Shown: positions 8,231 through 16,632, counted from the first letter of the stretch. The stretch: 37,794 nucleotides of DNA from Rhodospirillales bacterium (GCA_017304945.1 JAFKLG010000106.1:1-37794), one strand, 5' to 3'. Translations and numbers: made by a program. The notes: a model not told the origin generated them from the sequence alone.

Positions 8231-8431
8231 TCAGCCTCGCTCGACCGTTCCGGGCTTCGTGGTCGTCGGGCCGGTCCCGGACGCATTGCCGGTCGGGCTT
8301 CCGGGGGCCGCGTCGGTCGGCGCGGGCTTCCCGGCCTGCTGCGCGTCGGGCCGGTCGCCGCCGACGCCGGACTTGTTGCCGGTCGGACTGCCGGGGAAGG
8401 GCTTGGTCGCGTCGGTCTTCTCGGCTGCCAT
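8231..8431 (-). CDS. Small repeat-containing protein, unknown function
   Basis: A 66-residue protein I do not recognise. The start at 8431 is supported by GGGAGA about seven bases upstream; an extension to 8476 has no such site. The sequence is hydrophilic and rich in Pro, Gly, Thr, Ala and Lys, with no predicted fold, membrane segment or cysteine. It holds two near-identical copies of PGSPTGNxSGxG, about 34 residues apart, each followed by a charged or Thr/Pro-rich stretch. This is the look of a disordered linker or stress-type peptide. It lies downstream of the MetE-like gene on the same strand with a 190-base gap and converges on the hybrid kinase. A chance frame in GC-rich DNA is the main alternative. 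Confidence 0.5.
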   Translation of the reverse strand: MAAEKTDATKPFPGSPTGNKSGVGGDRPDAQQAGKPAPTDAAPGSPTGNASGTGPTTTKPGTVERG

Positions 8432-8620
8432 CGGGTCTCTCCCTGTAATGCCGCCCCAGCAACGCCCCACGCCCACCCCCGGTTCGCCGCCGGTCGGCCC
8501 CCGCTTCGTCCGTTCGAGCGTGATCGGCGGAGGCGTGTTCGCCGGCGCCGTGAATCACGCGATCGAACCAGCTCCTGGAGCCTGCCGGCGAGCGAACGTG
8601 CGCCGGACAGGCGCTTGGGG

Positions 8621-9766
8621 TCAGACCCCGCCCCAGACCTCCCGCGCCACCTCCACGCAGAGCCGCAGCTTCGCCCACTGCTCCTCCTCGGTCAGCGTGT
8701 TGCCCTCCTCGGTGGAGGCGAAGCCGCATTGCGGCGACAGCGCGAGCTGCTCCAACGGCAGGTATTTCGCCGCCGCGTCGATCCGCCGCTTCAGCTCGTC
8801 CTTGCTCTCGAGCGCGCCGCTCTTGGAGGTGACCAGCCCCAGCACCACCACCTTGTGCCCGCGCGGGACGAAGCGCAGCGGCTCGAACCCGCCCGCCCGC
8901 TCCGTGTCGTATTCCATGAAATAGGCGTCGGCATCGATCTGGTTGAACAGCACCTCGGCCACCGGCTCGTAGCCGCCCTGCGCCACCCAGGTGGAGCGGA
9001 AGTTCCCGCGGCAGAGATGCATCGAGATGGTCATCCCCGGCACCCGCCCGGCGATCGCGCGGTTCAGCATGTCGGCGTAGATGCCGACCAGCCCCTCCAC
9101 GTGCTCGCCGCGCGCCTTCAGGCTCTCGACCTGCGCCGGGTCGCACAGATAAGCGAGATTGACCTCGTCGAGCTGCAAATAGCGGCAACCCGCCTTTGCG
9201 AAGGCCGCGACCGCCTTGTGGTAGGCTTCTCCGAGATCGGCGAAGAAGGGCTCCATCTCCGGATAGGTCTGTGCATCGATGGCGCGCCGCCCGCCGCGGA
9301 AATGCACGACCGAGGGGGACGGGATGGTCTGCTTCGGCACCGCCGACCCGACGGCGCCGGCCACGAAGCGGTAATCGTCGATCATGACCGGATGCGACCA
9401 GCCGATCTTGCCGGTCACCCGCAGCGCGTGCCCGAGCGGAACGCCGCCCTGGAACTGGATCTTCTGTTCGGGGACGTAGAGTTCCACCCCGTCCAGGCCG
9501 GCGACGAAGTCGTAATGCCAGTAGGCGCGGCGGTACTCGCCGTCGGTGGCGGCGCGCAGCCCGATCTCCTCCTGCTTGGCGATCGCGGCGCGGATGCAGC
9601 GGTCCTCGACCTCCCGCAATCCGGCATGGTCCAGCGTGCCCGCCTTCCAGCGGGCGCGCGCCTCCTGCAGCAGCTTGGGGCGCAGCAGGCTGCCGACATG
9701 GTCGGCGCGGAACGGCGGCTTGGTGCGGGGCGCGGGCCTGGTGGCCGCGGGAGCGGAAGCGGACAT
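8621..9766 (-). CDS. Cobalamin-independent methionine synthase-like (MetE C-terminal domain) protein
   Basis: A 381-residue protein built only of the MetE C-terminal barrel, which in MetE binds zinc and homocysteine. Zinc ligands appear as H250 and C252 (MHLCRGN) and C347 (PQCGF), with LQLDE at 198-202 and an early DHVGSLLRP motif at 22-30. Stand-alone members of this family (YxjG/YxjH-like) are usually annotated as methyltetrahydropteroyltriglutamate-homocysteine methyltransferases, though true donors and acceptors are mostly untested. They lack the folate-binding N-terminal half of MetE. The ATG at 9766 is chosen because GGGAGG lies six bases upstream; the ATG at 9772 would abut that site directly. 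It is divergent from hpnN across a 279-base gap. Confidence 0.88.
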   Translation of the reverse strand: MSASAPAATRPAPRTKPPFRADHVGSLLRPKLLQEARARWKAGTLDHAGLREVEDRCIRAAIAKQEEIGLRAATDGEYRRAYWHYDFVAGLDGVELYVPEQKIQFQGGVPLGHALRVTGKIGWSHPVMIDDYRFVAGAVGSAVPKQTIPSPSVVHFRGGRRAIDAQTYPEMEPFFADLGEAYHKAVAAFAKAGCRYLQLDEVNLAYLCDPAQVESLKARGEHVEGLVGIYADMLNRAIAGRVPGMTISMHLCRGNFRSTWVAQGGYEPVAEVLFNQIDADAYFMEYDTERAGGFEPLRFVPRGHKVVVLGLVTSKSGALESKDELKRRIDAAAKYLPLEQLALSPQCGFASTEEGNTLTEEEQWAKLRLCVEVAREVWGGV

Positions 9767-10045
9767 TGGCATCCTCCCTGGATGGTCCCACGCCCTGACC
9801 GTCCCGACCCGGCTCGTCACCACCTGGCGCGTGACCAGCCTGGCGGGTGATCGGCGGCGCCGTGCGCAAGGGCGCCGCAAACCCCGCGACCGAACCGGGG
9901 GAGGGAGAGTCCGGCGGCGCGGGCGAACCGGACGGGCCGTTGTCGCGCAATCGCCGGGGACAGGTAAAGTGATGCCCGCGGCATGGACCTCCGCCCATCC
10001 GACCGACTATCAGGTGCGGCCCCTGTCCCGGAGCGTTGATCCCTG

Positions 10046-12628
10046 ATGCTGCACCGCCTGCTCGTCGGCCTGGTCGACCTCAGCCGCCGCAACGCGCTCG
10101 TCTTCTTCCTCGGCGCCGTGCTCCTGGCCGGTTTCTCCGGCTGGTTCGCCATGCACCATCTCGGCGTCAGCACCGACACCGACCTGATGTTCAAGGACAC
10201 GCTGCCCTGGCGACAGCGGGCCGCGGAGATGGACAAGGACTTCCCGCAATTCCGCAACCTGCTGGTCGCGGTGGTGCAGGCGCGCATCCCGGAGGAGGCG
10301 GACGCCACCGCCGCCGAACTCGCGCGCAAGATCGCCGCGGACAAGACCCATTTCCTGACCGTGCGCCGCCCGGACGCGCTGCCCTTCTTCGAGAAGGAGG
10401 GGCTGCTGTTCCTCGACCAGAAGAAGCTGGGCGCGCTGATGGACCAGACCATCGACGCCCAGCCCTTCCTCGGCCAGCTCGTCGCCGATCCCACCGCCCG
10501 CGGCCTGTTCGCCGCCCTGTCGCTGCTGGGGATGGGGGTGACCCATGGCGGCGTCGACCTCACGCCGTATCTCGGACCGATCAAGGGGTTTCACACCGCG
10601 ATGGCCGACGCGCTCGCCGGCCATCCGCAGCCGCTGTCCTGGCAGGGGCTGCTGGGGGGCGGGCTGAGCGATCTGGCCGGCCCGTATCACTTCGTCCTGG
10701 TGCAGCCGAAGCAGAATTTCGGCGCGCTGGAGCCGGGCGGCAAGGCGACGGCGGCGATGCGCCAGATCATCGCCGGCCTCGAGTTCGTGAAGAGCGGCGA
10801 CGCGACCGTGCGCATCACCGGCCAGGTGGCGCTGGCCGACGAGGAGTTCGCGACCGTCGCCGAGGGCGCGGTCGAGGGCATGATCGCCAGCATCGTGCTG
10901 ATCACGCTGTGGCTGTTCCTGGCCGTGCACACCTGGCGGCTGATCGTGCCGATCCTGCTGACCCTCGGCCTCGGCCTCATGCTGACCGTGCTGTTCGCCG
11001 CGGTCGCGGTGGGCACGCTCAACCTCGTCTCGGTCGGGTTCGGCGTGCTGTTCGTCGGCATCGCGGTCGATTTCGCGATCCAGTTCTCGGTGCGCTACCG
11101 CGAATACCGGTTCGAGACGGGCGACATGGCGGCTGCGCTGCGGGAGACCGCGGCGCGCGCCGGGGTACAGATCCTGATCGCCGCGGTGGCGACCGCCGCC
11201 GGCTTCCTCGCCTTCGTCCCAACCGACTTCTCCGGCGTCGCCGAACTCGGGCTGATCGCCGGCTCGGGCATGCTGATCGCCTTCGCCTGCACCCTCGCCT
11301 TCCTGCCCGCCGCGATCACCCTGTTCAATCCGGGCGGCGAGGGGCAGGAGGTCGGCTTCGCCTGGGCGGCGCGGCTCGACCCGGTGGCGGTTCGCCATCG
11401 GCGGGGGATCCTGGTGACGTTCGGCCTGCTCGCGGTGCTCGCCCTGGTGCTGTCACCGCGGCTCACCTTCGATTCCGACCCGCTCGACACCAAGAACCCG
11501 AACACCGAGGCGATGCGCACGCTGCGCGAGCTCGCCACCAACCCGGTGACCAACCCGTACACGATCGACATCCTGGCCCCGAACGCCGCCGCGGCGCAGC
11601 AGATCGCCGAGAAGGTCGCCAAGCTGCCGACGGTCGGCGGCACGATCGACGTCAACGACTTCGTGCCCAAGGACCAGCCGGCCAAGCTCGCCCTGATCGC
11701 CGATGCGAACACGATCCTCGCGCCCACGCTCGCCCCGCGCGACCCGCCGGCGCCGATCACGCCCGACCAGATCCGGCTCGCGGCGACCACCGCCCTCGCG
11801 CAGATCGATCCGGCGCTGCCCAAGCTGCCGCCCGACCATCCGCTGGCGGCCGTGGCCGGCGACCTGCACAAGCTGGCGAACGCGCCGGACGACGTGGTGA
11901 TGGCGACCAATGCCGCGCTGATCCGCTTCCTCCCCGACCAGCTCGACCATTTGCGCGCGGCGCTGGGAGCCGAACCGGTGACCCTGGCGACGCTGCCGGC
12001 CGACGTCACCCGCGACTGGCTGCTGCCCGACGGGCGGGCGCGCATCCAGGTGAACGGGAAGGCGCTGGTCGGCACCAGCGCCGGGCTGCACCGCTTCGTG
12101 CAGGAGGTCACCTCGGTCGCCCCCGACGCCGGCGGATCGGCGGTCACCATCGTCGCCACCAGCGACACGATCGTGGGCGCCTTCCGCTCCGCCGCGATCT
12201 CGGCGGTGATCGCGATCACCGTGATCCTGTTCCTGGCGCTGCGCCGGCCGAAGGAGGTGGCGATGGTGCTGGCGCCGCTGCTGCTCTCGGGGCTGCTCAC
12301 GCTGCTGGTGGCGGTGCTGCTGCCGCTGCCGCTGAACTTCGCCAACATCATCGCGCTGCCGCTGCTGCTGGGCGTCGGCGTGTCGTTCAACATCTACTTC
12401 GTGATGAACTGGGCCGCGGGACAGACGCATCCGCTGGGATCGGCGACCACGCGGGCGATCGTGTTCTCGGCGCTGACGACCGGCACCGCGTTCGGCTCGC
12501 TCGCGCTGTCGGCGCATCCGGGCACCGCCAGCATGGGCGACCTGCTGCTGATCAGCCTGGTCTGCACCCTGCTGGGCAGCCTGGTGTTCATCCCGGCGCT
12601 GCTGGCGAGCCTCCGTCCGCCGCGCTGA
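10046..12628 (+). CDS. hpnN: Hopanoid-associated RND/MMPL transporter HpnN
   Basis: An 860-residue inner-membrane protein of the MMPL branch of the RND superfamily. HpnN moves hopanoids from the inner to the outer membrane. The layout fits: one N-terminal membrane helix (about 18-38), a large periplasmic domain, a bundle of helices (about 275-435) containing GVLFVGIAVDFAIQFSVRYRE, a helix near 455, a second periplasmic domain and a final helix bundle (about 715-855) with LLLGVGVSFNIYFVMNW. Two similar halves are visible. It ends with the LVFIPALLASLRPPR tail typical of the family. The neighbouring hpnK gene supports a hopanoid role. The squalene cyclase and other hpn genes are outside the window. 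Confidence 0.88.
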   Translation: MLHRLLVGLVDLSRRNALVFFLGAVLLAGFSGWFAMHHLGVSTDTDLMFKDTLPWRQRAAEMDKDFPQFRNLLVAVVQARIPEEADATAAELARKIAADKTHFLTVRRPDALPFFEKEGLLFLDQKKLGALMDQTIDAQPFLGQLVADPTARGLFAALSLLGMGVTHGGVDLTPYLGPIKGFHTAMADALAGHPQPLSWQGLLGGGLSDLAGPYHFVLVQPKQNFGALEPGGKATAAMRQIIAGLEFVKSGDATVRITGQVALADEEFATVAEGAVEGMIASIVLITLWLFLAVHTWRLIVPILLTLGLGLMLTVLFAAVAVGTLNLVSVGFGVLFVGIAVDFAIQFSVRYREYRFETGDMAAALRETAARAGVQILIAAVATAAGFLAFVPTDFSGVAELGLIAGSGMLIAFACTLAFLPAAITLFNPGGEGQEVGFAWAARLDPVAVRHRRGILVTFGLLAVLALVLSPRLTFDSDPLDTKNPNTEAMRTLRELATNPVTNPYTIDILAPNAAAAQQIAEKVAKLPTVGGTIDVNDFVPKDQPAKLALIADANTILAPTLAPRDPPAPITPDQIRLAATTALAQIDPALPKLPPDHPLAAVAGDLHKLANAPDDVVMATNAALIRFLPDQLDHLRAALGAEPVTLATLPADVTRDWLLPDGRARIQVNGKALVGTSAGLHRFVQEVTSVAPDAGGSAVTIVATSDTIVGAFRSAAISAVIAITVILFLALRRPKEVAMVLAPLLLSGLLTLLVAVLLPLPLNFANIIALPLLLGVGVSFNIYFVMNWAAGQTHPLGSATTRAIVFSALTTGTAFGSLALSAHPGTASMGDLLLISLVCTLLGSLVFIPALLASLRPPR

Positions 12629-12815
12629 GGCGAGGCGGGCGCTACGGCTGGGGGCCGGGGTGTGACACGGCCTCCCGGCGGTGACGCGAAACGCCTTGGC
12701 GTACATGCGCCGGCGTTCTCATGACGCTTGCGTGCCGTGACGCCGATGTGAGGCGCAGGCGCGGGCCGGCTTGCCCAACTGGATGCGGCGCCATACCGAG
12801 AAGGGGACCCGCCAC

Positions 12816-12968
12816 ATGCGCAAATTGCTGATCGCCCTGGCCCTGCCGCTCTCCCTGGGCGGCTGCTTCAGCTATCACGAGCAGACGCCGCCGCCGCGCA
12901 ACACCACGATCGTCGTGCCGCCCGGCTCGACCGTGGCCTGCCCGAACGGGCTGGCGCCGCCCTGCTGA
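12816..12968 (+). CDS. Small putative lipoprotein
   Basis: A 50-residue protein beginning MRKLLIALALPLSLGGC, a signal peptide ending in a clear lipobox (LGGC, cysteine at residue 17). The mature part is only about 34 residues, proline- and valine-rich (NTTIVVPPGST), and has two further cysteines that could form a disulfide. The start at 12816 has AAGGGGA about nine bases upstream and is preferred over an in-frame start at 12771 because it puts the signal peptide at the N-terminus. Short lipoproteins of this composition are common in Alphaproteobacteria and mostly uncharacterised. It converges on the agmatinase-family gene with a 30-base gap. Confidence 0.72.
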   Translation: MRKLLIALALPLSLGGCFSYHEQTPPPRNTTIVVPPGSTVACPNGLAPPC

Positions 12969-12998
12969 GGCGATAACCTGAGTGGCGAGGCGCGGCGA

Positions 12999-13967
12999 TC
13001 AGCCGGACCGGCGCTGCCGCGCCTCCGCCAGCAGGCACAGGATCTCGAACAGCACGGAGGCGCCGTTGAACGCGGTGATGTCGCCCACGTCGAAGGGCGG
13101 CGAGACCTCCACCAGGTCGCCGCCGACGAAGTCCACCCCGCGCAGGGCGCGCAGCAGCCGCAGCGCCTCGATGGCCGTGATGCCGCCGGCTTCCGGCGTG
13201 CCGGTTCCGGGTGCCTGCGCCGGATCGAGGCTGTCGATGTCGAAGCTGAGATAGGTCGGGCCGCTGCCGACCACCCGCCTCGCCTCCTCGGCGGCGAAGC
13301 GCCAGCCCCGGTCGTGGAACTCGTCCATCGGCAGCACCCGCATGCCGCTCTCCTGGCTGAACCCCCACATCTGCGGGTCGTTGGTCGTGCCGCGGATGCC
13401 GATCTGGATCACGCGGCGCGGGTCGAGCAGCCCCTCCTCCACCGCGCGGCGGAACGGGGCGCCATGGTGGAAGCGGCTGCCCATGTAGTCGTCGCCGGTG
13501 TCGCAATGGGCATCGATATGGACCATGCCGACCGGCCGGTTCGCGGCGACGGCGCGCAGGATCGGCAGGCTGATCGAGTGGTCCCCGCCGACCGACAGCG
13601 GCACCACGCCGGCGGCCAGCACCGGGCGGTAGAAGGCGGCGATCTCCTCGAGCGCGCCTTCCAGCACATAGGGCGTCTCCAGCCAGCAATCGCCGAGGTC
13701 GCGCACGCGGGCGAGCGTGAACGGCATGACGCCGTCGGCGTTGATCCGCCGCAGCAGCGCGGACTGCTCGCGCACGGCGCGCGGCCCGTGGCGGGTGCCG
13801 CTGCGATGGGTGACGCCGCCGTCGAACGGCACCCCGATCACGCCGATATCGACCTGGGCCAGGTCCTCCGTGTGCGGGGTGCGGAAGAAGCTGGCGATGC
13901 CGGTATGGCGCGGGCGGGCCTGGGGGTCCGCCATGTCGGGATAACGGGTGGGGGGCTTCAGCGACAT
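12999..13967 (-). CDS. Agmatinase-family ureohydrolase
   Basis: A 322-residue binuclear manganese ureohydrolase that would release urea from a guanidino compound. Metal-binding motifs are complete: GGDHS at 127-131, DAHCDT at 152-157, and SFDIDSLDPAQAPGTG near 228-245. Agmatine is the default substrate assignment, giving putrescine. Guanidinobutyrate, guanidinopropionate and guanidine hydrolases share these motifs and cannot be excluded. The start at 13967 has GAGAGGAG six bases upstream; longer frames to 14090 lack support. It stands between the hopanoid genes hpnN and hpnK without any polyamine gene beside it. Confidence 0.88.
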   Translation of the reverse strand: MSLKPPTRYPDMADPQARPRHTGIASFFRTPHTEDLAQVDIGVIGVPFDGGVTHRSGTRHGPRAVREQSALLRRINADGVMPFTLARVRDLGDCWLETPYVLEGALEEIAAFYRPVLAAGVVPLSVGGDHSISLPILRAVAANRPVGMVHIDAHCDTGDDYMGSRFHHGAPFRRAVEEGLLDPRRVIQIGIRGTTNDPQMWGFSQESGMRVLPMDEFHDRGWRFAAEEARRVVGSGPTYLSFDIDSLDPAQAPGTGTPEAGGITAIEALRLLRALRGVDFVGGDLVEVSPPFDVGDITAFNGASVLFEILCLLAEARQRRSG

Positions 13968-14160
13968 CGCGGACTCCTCTCCATCGGGTGAGCGGAGCGT
14001 ATCAACCCGTGCGGAGTCCGCGCGAGCGAACCGGTGCGGGAGCGCCGGGCCGGTGGGAGCCGCGTACGGAGGCGGGGACGGCCGGCGCACGCACCCGTCG
14101 CCGGACCGGGGTCAGCCGCCCCGTTGCGGGGATGCGTGCCGAGCAGCCGCCGGACTGGGG

Positions 14161-15003
14161 TCAGCCCAGCGCGCCGTAGCTGGTGGGCTGCGCGCGCCCC
14201 GCACGGAATGCGGCGGCGACGGCGGGGTCGCACAGGGCCTGCATCTCGGCCTCATGCTGGTAGGTGGGCATCAGCCGATCGAGCAGCGGATCGCGGCTGG
14301 CGGCGGGGTGGAAATACACCTCCGAGACGCCCTCGGGCAGCGCCGCCGCGAGCCGGACCAGCCGGTCGGCGGTCATCGCCCCGCTCCAGGCGAGGCCGAA
14401 GCAGTGGTCGTTCGCCACCATGCCGCCGCGGCGCACCTGCCAGCGCAGCAGGTCGGTCCAGCGATACAGCAGGTGGTCGCCGGTGCCGGTCCGGGTGCCG
14501 CAGGTGGCGAGCACCGGCGCGGGTTCGGCGGGCACCCGGACGGCCCGCAGCCCATGGGCGCGCCCGATCCGCACCAGCAGCGCCCCCACGGTCGGGTGGA
14601 GGTGCATGTGCTTGTGCGCGTTGGCGTGGTCGAGCTTCAGGCCGGTCGCGGCGAAGGCTGCGAACTGCGCGCGGATCTCGGCCGCGAGCTGGGCGCGGAT
14701 GGACGACCGGAAGAAGTAGTTGACGCCGAGCCGAAGCTGGTCGGAGGGGAATTGTCCGGTGGGGTCGAGGAGGTCGGGGATCCGGCTGGGCGGCAGCGCG
14801 GGCGGTCCCTCGATCACGACCAGGTGCAGGCCGACCTTCAGGTTGGGCATCGCGCGGGCACGGCGGACCGCGTCGTCCGCGGCGGGTGCCCCCACCATGA
14901 GGCTGGCGCTCTGCAGGATGCCGTCGCGATGGGCGCGCTCGATCCCTTCGTTGACGGCCTCCGAGAGGCCGAAATCATCCGCGGAGAAGATCACCTGCTT
15001 CAC
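14161..15003 (-). CDS. hpnK: Hopanoid biosynthesis-associated deacetylase HpnK (ChbG/YdjC fold)
   Basis: A 280-residue carbohydrate deacetylase. In hopanoid producers HpnK removes the acetyl group from N-acetylglucosaminyl bacteriohopane made by HpnI, ahead of HpnJ. Metal-site features of the YdjC fold are present: SADDFGLS at 7-14 (D9, D10), GLH at 58-60 and DHANAHKHMHLHP at 125-137. The whole protein matches the HpnK pattern (VNYFFRSSIRAQL near 94-106, EVYFHPA near 239-245). A GTG at 15003 is used as start because it places the KQVIFSADDFG strand at the N-terminus as in the family. No strong ribosome-binding site is visible. HpnI and HpnJ are not in the window. Confidence 0.86.
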   Translation of the reverse strand: MKQVIFSADDFGLSEAVNEGIERAHRDGILQSASLMVGAPAADDAVRRARAMPNLKVGLHLVVIEGPPALPPSRIPDLLDPTGQFPSDQLRLGVNYFFRSSIRAQLAAEIRAQFAAFAATGLKLDHANAHKHMHLHPTVGALLVRIGRAHGLRAVRVPAEPAPVLATCGTRTGTGDHLLYRWTDLLRWQVRRGGMVANDHCFGLAWSGAMTADRLVRLAAALPEGVSEVYFHPAASRDPLLDRLMPTYQHEAEMQALCDPAVAAAFRAGRAQPTSYGALG

Positions 15004-15070
15004 GGATGCGGTGAGTAGAGGCGTGTTCCGGACCGGTCAAACCGGTTCGAACGCCGGCTGGGGGCGGAGC

Positions 15071-15173
15071 GTGTGCGAAGTGCGTGCGGCGTGCGTGCAG
15101 AACGCACGCAACCACGGACTGCGTGCGAGACGCGTGCAACGTGCGTGCGGGGTGCATGCACGCCACGTGCAAC
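15071..15173. repeat. GTGCGTGC-rich direct repeat, 61-bp spacing
   Basis: GTGCGTGC occurs at 15080, 15091 and 15141, and GTGCATGC at 15152, so each pair is 11 bases apart and the pairs are 61 apart. Aligning 15071-15099 with 15132-15160 gives 24 of 29 identical. GCGTGCGT at 15089-15096 and ACGCACGC at 15102-15109 form a perfect 8-bp stem with a five-base loop. The rest of 15004-15291 contains no gene, only the Fur-like box near its right end. Confidence 0.7.
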
Positions 15174-15235
15174 AGCCGGCCCCTCGGCCCAGCTCACCTC
15201 GGTGACGAACGGTGAACCCCAGTTACGAAATCGCT

Positions 15236-15254
15236 ATTGCGAAGCATTCTCATT
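15236..15254. promoter_or_regulatory. Candidate Fur box
   Basis: ATTGCGAAGCATTCTCATT matches the Fur consensus AATGAGAATNATTCTCATT at 15 of 18 scored bases: the right half is perfect (9/9) and the left half is 6/9. It sits 38-56 bases before the start at 15292, in an AT-rich stretch where a promoter would be expected. Iron-replete repression of that gene is inferred. Confidence 0.55.
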
Positions 15255-15291
15255 TGAACGATCCTGTCGCCGGAACCGCGGAGACTCGCGC

Positions 15292-15825
15292 ATGGCCCAC
15301 ATCGTTCAGCTTCCCCTCCCCGCCCCGGCCTACCCGGGCGAAGCCGCCGACCTCGACCGCGCCGAATGCGTGCTGCTGATCGCGCTCCGATGGTGGGTCG
15401 CCGCGCGCCGAGAGGGGGAGGACCCGCTGCCCCGCCTCTGCCAGGGCCTCGACACCGCCGGCGCGCACGACGCCGCCTTCTCGGTCGACGCGCTGATGAG
15501 CGTGGTCGGTCGCACCGCCCGCCGCCCGATCGCGGTGCACTGCCCGCGCTGCCCCCGGCTCTCGAGCGACGAGGTCAGCCTGCTGCACGCGGCCAGCCTC
15601 GCGCAGGAGGGGCAGTCCGCCCGCGCCGAACGGGCGCTGCGCAGCGCCCTCCTGTCCGCCCAGGGCGCGGAGTTCGCCTTGGGTCCGCTGGAGGGTCTCG
15701 CCACCCTCTTCGCCGAGGCCGGCCTGACCCTGCGGCGCCGTCGCGCGCCCGCAGCCGACACGCCGGGCAGCGTCGCCTGGGTGCAGACCTGGGCGCCGCG
15801 CCCGCCGCACGAGACGCTGCATTGA
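15292..15825 (+). CDS. Uncharacterised CxxC protein, candidate Fur target
   Basis: A 177-residue soluble protein I cannot assign. It has no signal peptide or membrane helix. The centre carries HCPRCP (about 79-84), a CxxC pair preceded by His that could bind metal or an iron-sulfur cluster, followed by an alanine-rich helical half (about 93-140, LLHAASLAQEGQSARAERAL) that resembles a TPR-like helical hairpin. The start at 15292 has GGAG nine bases upstream; the frame runs open to 15073 but crosses the GTGCGTGC repeats and is not credible there. The candidate Fur box just upstream links it to iron supply. A regulator or adaptor of iron metabolism is possible, but this is inference from the operator alone. 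Confidence 0.72.
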   Translation: MAHIVQLPLPAPAYPGEAADLDRAECVLLIALRWWVAARREGEDPLPRLCQGLDTAGAHDAAFSVDALMSVVGRTARRPIAVHCPRCPRLSSDEVSLLHAASLAQEGQSARAERALRSALLSAQGAEFALGPLEGLATLFAEAGLTLRRRRAPAADTPGSVAWVQTWAPRPPHETLH

Positions 15826-15848
15826 ACGGACGGGTGGAGGCCCTGGGC

Positions 15849-16103
15849 ATGGAAATCCACCTCTGCCTCGGTGCCGCCAGCATTGCCGCGCGGCTTGCCG
15901 CCGACCGGCGCCCCGCCCCGCGCCGCTGCGCCGACCTGGAGGAGGCCGAACGGCTGCGCGCCTCGCTCGAGGCCGGCGGATCCGGCAGCGACGCCGCGCT
16001 GGCGCCGCGCGAGCCCCCCTGCACGGCGCGGCGCGATGTCCTACATGAGCCTCGACGTCAGGAGACCCCGCATGGACGCACTGGAATGCCTGCTCACGCG
16101 TGA
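15849..16103 (+). CDS. Possible small ORF, unknown
   Basis: An 84-residue frame with GGAGG ten bases upstream, filling the gap between the CxxC protein and the nitroreductase and overlapping the latter by 32 bases. The first 60 residues (MEIHLCLGAASIAARLAA onward) are alanine/arginine-rich with an amphipathic look. The last third lies in another gene's leader and reads as low-complexity. It is listed because the ribosome-binding site and spacing are reasonable; it may well not be translated. Confidence 0.25.
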   Translation: MEIHLCLGAASIAARLAADRRPAPRRCADLEEAERLRASLEAGGSGSDAALAPREPPCTARRDVLHEPRRQETPHGRTGMPAHA

Positions 16104-16632
16104 CTCGGCCGGGCGGCTGACCGCCCCCGGACCCGACCGCGCCGCGCTCGAGACCATGCTGCAGGCGGCGGTGCGCGCGCCCGATCACGGGCGGCTGCGG
16201 CCCTGGCGCTTCCTGGTGATCGAGACCGCGCAGCGCGAGGCGTTCGGCGAGGTGCTGGCCAGCTCGCTCCGCCGGCGCGAGCCCGACGCCTCCCCCGAGG
16301 CGCTGCAGCGCGAGCGCGAGAAGGCGCTGCGGGCGCCGGTCATCCTGGTGGTCGCGGCGCATCTGCAGCACGGCCACAAGATCCCGGTGGTCGAGCAGCT
16401 CGCCGCGGTCTCGGCGGCCGCGCAGACCGTGCTGCTGGCCGCGCATGCCCAGGGCTGGGGCGCGGTGTGGAAGACCGGCGCGCCCGCCTACGACGCCGGA
16501 GTCCGCACCGCACTCGGGTTCGGGACCGAGGACGAGATCGTCGGCTTCCTCTATCTCGGCACCAAGGTCGGCGGCGGGGTCGCGGTGCCGCGCCCCCCGG
16601 CGGCGGAGTTCACCCGGATCTGGCAGGGCTGA
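16072..16632 (+). CDS. Nitroreductase family protein (YdjA-like)
   Basis: A 186-residue flavoprotein of the nitroreductase superfamily, expected to bind FMN as a dimer and reduce substrates with NAD(P)H. Family landmarks are RAPDHGRLRPWRF (about 35-47), which contacts FMN phosphate, and GWGAVWKTG (about 128-136) followed by GFLYLGT (about 160-166). The short length and GRLRPWRF motif point to the YdjA-like branch rather than the larger oxygen-insensitive enzymes. The start at 16072 has AGGAG seven bases upstream; ATGs at 16036 and 16045 lack such a site. Physiological substrate unknown. Confidence 0.87.
   Translation: MDALECLLTRDSAGRLTAPGPDRAALETMLQAAVRAPDHGRLRPWRFLVIETAQREAFGEVLASSLRRREPDASPEALQREREKALRAPVILVVAAHLQHGHKIPVVEQLAAVSAAAQTVLLAAHAQGWGAVWKTGAPAYDAGVRTALGFGTEDEIVGFLYLGTKVGGGVAVPRPPAAEFTRIWQG

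Noticed and set aside
9940..9970. TTGTCG and TAAAGT as a promoter for hpnN
   Set aside because: The two hexamers are 19 bases apart, beyond the usual spacing, and neither matches well; not strong enough to list.
10036..12684. 882-residue frame overlapping hpnN in another frame
   Set aside because: Its translation is Arg/Ala/Gly-rich without membrane helices or motifs; the hpnN frame has full family structure.
15040..15062. tRNA-like GGTTCGAAC word
   Set aside because: It is part of the small hairpin ACCGGT-CAA-ACCGGT; no acceptor stem, D-arm or anticodon arm can be drawn around it.
15073..15291. N-terminal extension of the CxxC protein
   Set aside because: It would translate the GTGCGTGC repeats and the Fur-like box; the ATG at 15292 has its own ribosome-binding site.
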